Shown: in pieces, positions 57,943 through 64,000 of the stretch
How positions within the stretch are numbered: the stretch's first letter is position 1
Layout of the letters: every line of letters begins with the position of its first letter
NCBI GenBank assembly: GCA_028023455.1
Contig: JAQFVV010012476.1
Coordinates: forward strand, 4,720,094 to 4,784,093
Length of the DNA stretch: 64,000 bases
From: Epiperipatus broadwayi
Lineage: Eukaryota > Onychophora > Udeonychophora > Euonychophora > Peripatidae
Direction: 5' to 3'
Notes under the pieces: model-generated
What the model saw: only the letters and a program-made list of their open reading frames with translations
What the model was told of the DNA's origin: nothing
Database searches by the model: none
Position numbers and translations under genes: made by a program

Positions 57943-60900
57943 GGTGTAAAATAATGAACTCGACACACTTTTAAAACAAATTAAACAAGTTTATTTACAT
58001 TAACTTCAACTAAAAATTTATTTACAATATTTACAGTTCAAAATTAGAAAACAAAGAAAATAAAATAAGAAAATAATAATACAAAATGTTTACACTGTTA
58101 TTAACTTATACTCTCAAGAAATAATTTACATTCTTTTAAAATGCTATACTAATAACATTGAAGTATGTTTTTCGAACTTACACTTTAAATACATATCAGT
58201 AAGCTTCAATTATTACAAATAAATTTATGTAAATACTGTTTATGTAGCATATGTAAACAAAAAAACTTTAATAATTAAATTGCTACATCAATTAAGTATT
58301 AATGTTATTCATTTCATAATGTAATAGTATGTGTTCACTTTACTATTAGTATTACTTTAATATCATACATGTATAAACTAATGTATCTTTATAATGTAAT
58401 AACAAATAACTGATTATAATTTATATTTCATTTAATGCAATTCATGCTACATGTTTTATCAAATATGCATTACATATATGTACTGTTAAATAATAATATT
58501 AAAATTATTCATTAATTTCAAATTCATAAAGTATTATGTTAGATAAATTCTATGATTCTTTTTTTATGTGAAATTATTACTTTACTTTATGTGTTATTCT
58601 ACTCTTTTTTAATAACTTTCTTTCTACAAAATATCCTCTAAAACTTATTTAAACTTTCCGGAAAAACAATCATCAACTTTAAATAAATACTAATTATCCA
58701 AAACTATTTACACTTCCCTCATCTATATTTGGTAAATCTTCAATCCAACATAAACTTCTACATAAAACTTAACTTAATTTATCCAATAAAACAAAAATAA
58801 AATATAGACTTTTAAAATCTCTTCCTAACTTGCAATAAAAAAAAAATAATTACTTATAAATAATAAATATAATTCTAATACTATAACATAAACAAAATAT
58901 TAACATTTATTTACGAAAGAATCATATAATTATTTCTAAGCTTCTTATGTAATGTTGCATCGTATTTATTTCATAAATTCAAATTATGCATATTTAAATA
59001 AAACTGTCACTGCCAATATAATGTGTGTATTTTTAAAATAATCATACATTCATTCAAAATAACATAATATTTGGTTGATCTAAAGAAAACATATTAAATA
59101 CATCAAAATTATTATTATTATACAAATTTTACCATAGATAATGAATTAATGTCCAGTCCATCTTTCCAATATTCTTCGGAATTACAGCTTCATAAAATAA
59201 TTCACATTTATACCCACGATCATACTTTAAAATATTCTGTGTTATATTAATTATAAAATAAACTCATGCAATTAATCATTATATTATTTTTTAGTTATTA
59301 TTTAAAGATATGTACCTATCTTATTTTAATAAATTAATAATATTTAATTTTTATATTAGATAAATAAAACAGAGTTCATATTACGTGACTCCAGCGATGT
59401 TTCCTTTTCACCATAAAGTTCTTTAATCTGAGGCACACATTCACTAGAACACCATTTCCTGTTTCCGGTCCAACACGTGTTTTTTTAAAAGTTTATGAAA
59501 AACGAAAACGTTCTTTTAAAACCAAAATAAAAGTTAATCAGTTCTTTTATAAAAAATATAATAAAATTAAAATAGTTTATCTGATCCGGATGCAGTTCTT
59601 TAAAGAATATTATTTAAAAGTTATTATTCTTGAATTAGTTTATAATTTATGAAAAATTATCATTTAATTATTTTAAATTAACTGGGACGTCCACATATTT
59701 CTTGCACATTTCTTAACAAAAAAAAAATAATAATCCAGGTAAGAATAATCTTCTTTATCTATAAACGACCCGCGTTTAAATTATTTCAATATAATAATTT
59801 TATTATATTAAGATTTTTAGCTAATTATATTTCAATTGACTTGCCTTTAAAATTATCAACATTCAGTCTTTTAAACATAAAGACTTAACAAGGCCAGCAT
59901 TCAAAGCTACTTTCATTTCTAATATCTTTACTTAAAATATATATTCAAATTTATAGCTTGCAAAAATACTTTCTTCATAAAGAAGTATTTTATTCTTTAA
60001 AGTATTTATTTTCTAATAATCAATAATAATTAGCTTTTAAAATTATATATTGTCCAAAATACTACTTTTCTCCATCTCGTAACCTTCCAAACTAATCCAG
60101 CGTTTGTCATATCTCTAGTATAAAGTTTCCGATATATTTTCACTATATATGATGTTCCCATGACCATTTGCTTGTAAATTGAGCTTAATATAGAGACGAT
60201 TGATAGGGAAAATTAAATTAACACTGCAGGTCTATCATTTAAAACTTTTATAAATTATTTACAATGACACTCTTATAATTTTAAAAAAAAATGATTTTAG
60301 AGCGTCTATAAATTTACTTAGCTATTTTTTTAATAGCACAATTAACTTGAAAAATCAATCACGAAGTCCTCTCCTAACAATTGAACTGAGCTTTTATACC
60401 GGAAGAAACTTCCCATTTGATTGGTAGATTAAACAATCAACTTTGCTGGCTTATTTACATATTTACCAACAACACAAAATTAAAAATAAATAATGACTTA
60501 TTTAATATTTAATAATTATTACATTATTACAATTTTAAAATAATCCTTATCGTTTATTTAAATCCACTAAATATTTTTTTAAAATATTCTTATTTACTTG
60601 ATTTTAATTTTAACTTTTATAAGATTATTTTTAAATAAACTAAGTATTTTTTTATACGTCATATTTTTAAAGCAATACTTTTAAAATCAGATTTAATATT
60701 CTACATTGATTTATCTTTATTTTATCTCGTGATAACTCACGTATTATTTATAAATTTATAACATGATTTTTTAAAATAGTTCTGCAACTTTACTAAACAA
60801 CTTCCACGCATGTGTGTGTATATCTAATTAACATCTGTTTTCTACAATACAAGAAACGCTTATCATCGTCTAAAAATAAACTAACAATTGCATTTTTTAA

Positions 60901-61338
60901 AATAAATATTTTTAAAATAAATAAGATATTATAATAGATTTTAAAATAATAATTCGATATTATTAAAGTCAAATATTAATCTTCTATTTAAGTATTTATA
61001 ATAATTAAAAATATTTATATTCTTTTATAATATTATGCATTTAATTTTAACTTGTCTTTTAAACACTTTTAGTTTTAAATACCTACTTATTAAATATATT
61101 AATGCAGTATTGATTATGGCCATTTTTCCCAGTTATATATTATAATCATCATCATTTAAAATGTCTCTCTCAATATCAGCACAATTTCACATATCAAATA
61201 TTCATAGATTGCTTTAATTAAACCTTTTGAAATATTACCATAAGCAAAATTAACATCACATATTCAAATATATCTTAAATTTAAAATTTTTAATAGATTA
61301 GCACAAAAATTAGATGGTGACCCATACAAAAGGGCACA
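57943..61338 (-). mobile_element. Possible long 3' LTR of the gag element
   Basis: Placed by one firm edge and one soft one. On the minus strand a polypurine tract (61352-61341) is followed by TATGTGCCC, where an LTR should begin (TGTG at 61338). The other edge is guessed at 57943, where TGTGGTGTAAAA on the + strand would give a ...CACA end. No second LTR is inside the window to compare. The start TGTGCC is shared with the presumed solo LTR at 22828. A length near 3.4 kb is long for an LTR, so the true end may lie nearer. Contains a CCAAT/TATA promoter and no coding frames. Confidence 0.35.
60391..60424 (-). promoter_or_regulatory. CCAAT and TATA boxes, minus strand
   Basis: Minus-strand CCAAT at 60424-60420 and TATAAAAG at 60398-60391, 22 bases between them, predict transcription start near 60365 reading leftward. 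If the LTR assignment is right, U3 is about 0.95 kb. Confidence 0.5.
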
Positions 61339-61340
61339 TA

Positions 61341-61352
61341 TTCCCCTCCTTC
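61341..61352 (-). promoter_or_regulatory. Polypurine tract
   Basis: GAAGGAGGGGAA on the minus strand, directly before a TATGTG start. Retrotransposons prime plus-strand DNA synthesis at such a tract just before the 3' LTR. A 67-codon frame at 61290-61493 crosses it and is probably not a gene. Confidence 0.55.
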
Positions 61353-62180
61353 GGATAAAATTTTAAATTTAACATCCATCTTCATCTTCTTTAATCCACA
61401 TTTATCACTTTTATCTTTCTTATCATTAATCTCATAATAAATTACTTGAACATAACATTTTATAAAGCATTGAAACATCATCTTAAATTTCAATTAGAAA
61501 ACACTTTTAAATAAACTACAATGACTTTCTTTTACTTTATAAATTAAGTTTCACTTTTCTTTACTCATCTCTTAACTAGGTTACTTTTATTTCCCTAATA
61601 TTTCTATAAACATTAAATATTTAAACTCTTTTAAATACACTTTTTAAATAAAATACTGTAAATACATATTCCTATAGTTAATACTATATTTTAAACTACT
61701 TTATGTATTTTACTTCCAAACTTATTGCTAATTTCATCAGCAATTTTATAGATTATTGTTTAATAAATCTATATACTTCTCCTTTTAAAAGATTAACTTG
61801 ATCCCTTAAGATTGATCAATTTCATGATCACTACTATAATATAAATTAATCTTTCATAAGATCTACTTACATATACTTTAAATATATGAGTCTTTATACT
61901 TTATATCTTTATTACTCAACTTTTACTTAAACATATTTACTTTAATAGCTAATTCCACATTTTATTTTAGTCATTCTGACCAAAATTTATTTCCCCCAAA
62001 ATTATTATTTATTAACTCAATAAATAATATCTTATTATATATATTTTGTAAACTTCTTCAACTAAATCTTTATCTATTCTGCTAACTCATCATATATAAT
62101 AAATTATTTCCTTATGTAAAGCACTATATTTAAACATTACATTAAAATCTTTATTCACAATACATTCTTAAAATTGTAAC

Positions 62181-62291
62181 TCACACTTCAGAAGGAAAGG
62201 GAATTAAACTCCTTGCATTATAAGTTCTTTTTTCCCCATCTGGTGTGGTTAACATAAATGCATTCTTCCCTACTTTGAAGGTTGCAAACAT
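62181..62291 (-). pseudogene. C-terminal relic of an LTR-retrotransposon pol (integrase tail)
   Basis: A short frame of 36 codons reads MFATFKVGKNAFMLTTPDG and finishes EKRTYNARSLIPFPSEV before TGA. Its pattern, 'F-KVG...P-G....YNARSLIP', is like the tail seen at the very end of some Ty3/gypsy integrases. A TAA lies four codons upstream, so the rest of pol is absent. Protease, reverse transcriptase, RNase H and integrase cores, normally 3-4 kb, should lie between Gag (ends 62446) and this tail but only about 150 bases remain. Too short for confidence without a search. Confidence 0.5.
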
Positions 62292-62429
62292 AGAAATATC
62301 TTATGTTTGTTTTACGAAAAAAAAAATACTAATATAATATAATACCATAATACATTATCAAATACACATCTTCTTTAAGAATTTATTTGTCTTAATTATT
62401 AAATATCTTCCTCTCTAAATCTAAACTTT

Positions 62430-62446
62430 AATTTTCTCTCTCCTTC
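62430..62446 (-). promoter_or_regulatory. Second purine-rich tract after gag
   Basis: AGAAGGAGAGAGAAAA on the minus strand immediately after the Gag stop. It could be an internal (central) polypurine tract or chance. Confidence 0.25.
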
Positions 62447-63198
62447 TAATTTAACTTTTTATTACTAGTTTTACTAGCTGGTCTCTTAAGAATTGTGGTC
62501 ACACCACTAGTAGAAGGCTGATTATGCGAATCATCACTTCTATCCCTATTTGTATCATATTTTACAGATTTCTTAAAATATGGAGACATTTTATCTCTGC
62601 CTTTGTACTCAAATCTTTTCTTAAAACCTCCAAAAGATCTCACCCCAGTATTAACACTAATACTTGACAATGGATAATTATTCCGATCCTTATTTACCCT
62701 AAACCTATTATCCATCGATAACTCCGCTACTTCCAGTGCGTCCAAAATTTCAGAGACTTCTTCAATTGTCCCACGGTCAGCAACGATTAACAATTGTTCC
62801 ACACTTTTAGGTAGGTTGTGCCTAACTATCCGGACAATCTGTCCTTCCGATAATGGACAAGCAGTCAACATCTTCAGACGCACAGCTTGATTCCTGAAAA
62901 AGCTGGTGTAGCTGCCTTTGCTAACATGGTACTTCTCTTGGGTAATTTGATACCGAATACAATCTTGTTTGTCGGAGTTCCAAAAGCTCCCAACAATAAA
63001 ACATTTGAAGTCACCATAAGTCATTGGCTTCTCAAATAGGGATTGCCACCAATCTTTAGCAACTCCATATAAATGATTGCTACACACGGCCACTTTTTCT
63101 TTTTCAGATAAAGAACATATTGAAAACAATTCATCCAAATTGTTTAAAAACTCAGAGGGATTTTCCATGTATTCCCCTTTAAATGGTTTCACTTTCAT
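62446..63198 (-). CDS. Gag-like protein of an LTR retrotransposon
   Basis: 250 codons. The N-terminal 150 residues fit the retrotransposon Gag (capsid) domain: an F-x-G...P-x-x-F-L-x-x-L-x-x-x-F opening (KPFKGEYMENPSEFLNNLDE), a Trp pair in AKDWWQSLFEKP, FKCFIVGSFWNSDKQD, and a late helix IVRHNLPKSVEQLLIVADRG. Residues 170-250 are basic and Ser/Asn-rich without a CCHC knuckle, so RNA binding would rely on the basic tail. It would assemble particles around element RNA in the cytoplasm. The first Met overlaps the end of the upstream coiled-coil frame by 20 bases in the +1 frame. Homologous Gag domains often begin just here, so the two frames were probably one protein or are joined by +1 frameshifting. 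No pol follows. The open frame has no stops, suggesting a recent or still mobilised non-autonomous element. Confidence 0.8.
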   Translation of the reverse strand: MKVKPFKGEYMENPSEFLNNLDELFSICSLSEKEKVAVCSNHLYGVAKDWWQSLFEKPMTYGDFKCFIVGSFWNSDKQDCIRYQITQEKYHVSKGSYTSFFRNQAVRLKMLTACPLSEGQIVRIVRHNLPKSVEQLLIVADRGTIEEVSEILDALEVAELSMDNRFRVNKDRNNYPLSSISVNTGVRSFGGFKKRFEYKGRDKMSPYFKKSVKYDTNRDRSDDSHNQPSTSGVTTILKRPASKTSNKKLN

Positions 63199-64000
63199 AA
63201 GAGCGTCGGGCTATTGAATTATTCGCACTTCCCTCATGACTAATCACTTCTCTAGTTGGTCTATTGTCAATTTCCTTCACAATAGTATTTCCTGACTGAT
63301 TATTATTATCACTACCTTGCTTAACTAATTCTACATTATTTATTTGTGAAGAATCAATATAATCCATATATGCCTTACTACTTATTTTCCCTTTAAATAC
63401 CTCTGCTTTTGCATTACTTATACTTTTCATTTCTATCTGATCATATACTTGCTGAAATTTCCCTTCTAAGTCCATTTGCTCAAGCACTTGCTTTACATAT
63501 CCTTTTTGCTCTTTTCTAAACTCATCTAAACTCTTGTCTAAAATTTCTTTATACTTGTCCTTATTCTGTTCTATCATACCTACGTGATCCTTTATATCCT
63601 TTTGAATACGCTTTATATTCTCTCCTACTTTCGATCTGTATTTATTTTCATCGACTCTTTTGACATCTAAACCCTTAAATTTATCTACTAACTCCTTCTC
63701 TATTTCCTCTTTTATGTTCCCTTTGTTCTGAATTATGGCACTCTTAACATTTTTAATATATTCATTAATATTAATTACTTGGTTCTTAACTTCACCAATC
63801 TCACTATTAACTTTTAATTTGTAGTCATTAATTTTTAAAGTTAAATTATTATTATTATTAACTCTACATTGATCAATAGATTCTGCTATTTGATCTTTTA
63901 GACTTTTAATTGTGCTTTCTGAAAATTCATGAAGTTTACTTTCTAAAAATTCTTGATTTTTATCCTCAATTTTTAGTATTTCTAATTTTAAAGACTCCAC
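63179..64000 (-). CDS. Coiled-coil N-terminal part of the gag polyprotein, open at window edge
   Basis: 273 codons with no stop until 63179. The first codon at the window edge is GTG inside a longer frame, so the true start lies beyond 64000. The protein is rich in Lys, Glu, Ile and Asn with heptad-like spacing through about residue 190 (for example LKDQIAESIDQ, NIKRIQKDIKDHV, YKEILDKSLDEF), predicting long coiled coils. The last 70 residues are Asn/Ser-rich and likely disordered (SDNNNQSGNTIVKEID). It ends RRSYESETI with the Gag frame starting 20 bases earlier in the +1 register. Coiled coils before Gag are known in several retrotransposons and promote self-association. Function is inferred from position and composition. 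Confidence 0.65.
   Translation of the reverse strand: MESLKLEILKIEDKNQEFLESKLHEFSESTIKSLKDQIAESIDQCRVNNNNNLTLKINDYKLKVNSEIGEVKNQVININEYIKNVKSAIIQNKGNIKEEIEKELVDKFKGLDVKRVDENKYRSKVGENIKRIQKDIKDHVGMIEQNKDKYKEILDKSLDEFRKEQKGYVKQVLEQMDLEGKFQQVYDQIEMKSISNAKAEVFKGKISSKAYMDYIDSSQINNVELVKQGSDNNNQSGNTIVKEIDNRPTREVISHEGSANNSIARRSYESETI

Noticed and set aside
61290-61493. 67-codon minus-strand frame
   Set aside because: Crosses the polypurine tract and presumed LTR edge; no recognisable motif, composition as in the flanking non-coding DNA.

Overview
The window is AT-rich animal DNA (roughly three quarters A+T by eye) made almost entirely of transposable elements, their remnants and simple repeats. I see no complete host gene. 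Two short stretches look like host exons. One (14592-14764, + strand) encodes a signal peptide followed by a cysteine pattern like the N-terminal half of an arthropod CLIP domain. The other (44937-45062, - strand) has good splice signals and an unrecognised cysteine-containing peptide. CLIP domains are known mainly from arthropods, so an AT-rich arthropod is my best guess for the organism, at low confidence.

Layout: 0.7-12.2 kb carries decayed non-LTR retrotransposon pieces. These are several RTE-like 3' ends on both strands, one fairly well preserved RTE copy at 7.5-8.4 kb, a different LINE tail on the - strand at 1.0-1.6 kb, and a 1.8-kb nested foldback at 5.65-7.48 kb with an open LINE C-terminus in one arm. 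12-22 kb holds GATA and AAT/AGT microsatellites, tRNA-derived SINEs and several foldback (inverted-repeat) elements. At 22.1-25.6 kb one LINE copy is split by a 2.26-kb TG...CA insertion that looks like a solo LTR with a short target duplication. 26-42 kb is dominated by foldback families, with a mariner-like relic at 34.3-34.6 kb. 42-57 kb adds SINEs, a GC-rich unidentified island, a compound AAT/AAG/AAC array, a 130-bp tandem repeat and a possible Ty3/gypsy pol remnant. 57.9-64 kb is the 3' part of a - strand LTR retrotransposon. It has a coiled-coil ORF overlapping a Gag ORF in the +1 frame, then a 36-residue relic of the pol/integrase tail, then a polypurine tract and a possible long 3' LTR with its own CCAAT/TATA promoter.

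The most interesting signal is a dispersed foldback family that carries hammerhead-ribozyme motifs. Four copies keep the complete catalytic core (37037-37089 +, 54252-54306 -, 46844-46897 +, about 18193-18248 -). Helix III is a minimal AUA-NN-UAU hairpin in several copies. The outer part of helix I changes sequence between copies while staying paired (GACCU/AGGUC, GAUCU/AGAUC, AAUC/GAUU). Some copies form inverted dimers with one motif per arm, and one region looks like a head-to-tail dimer. This fits retrozyme-like non-autonomous elements that make self-cleaving RNA. A second foldback family keeps a CUGAUGA...GAAA core but lacks the usual U before the cleavage site, and two other foldbacks hold Penelope-like hammerhead-like hairpins.

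How the parts relate: no autonomous element is intact here. SINEs and foldbacks would depend on enzymes encoded elsewhere. Nesting gives relative ages: a SINE sits inside a hammerhead foldback, a presumed LTR inside a LINE, and a LINE piece inside a foldback arm.
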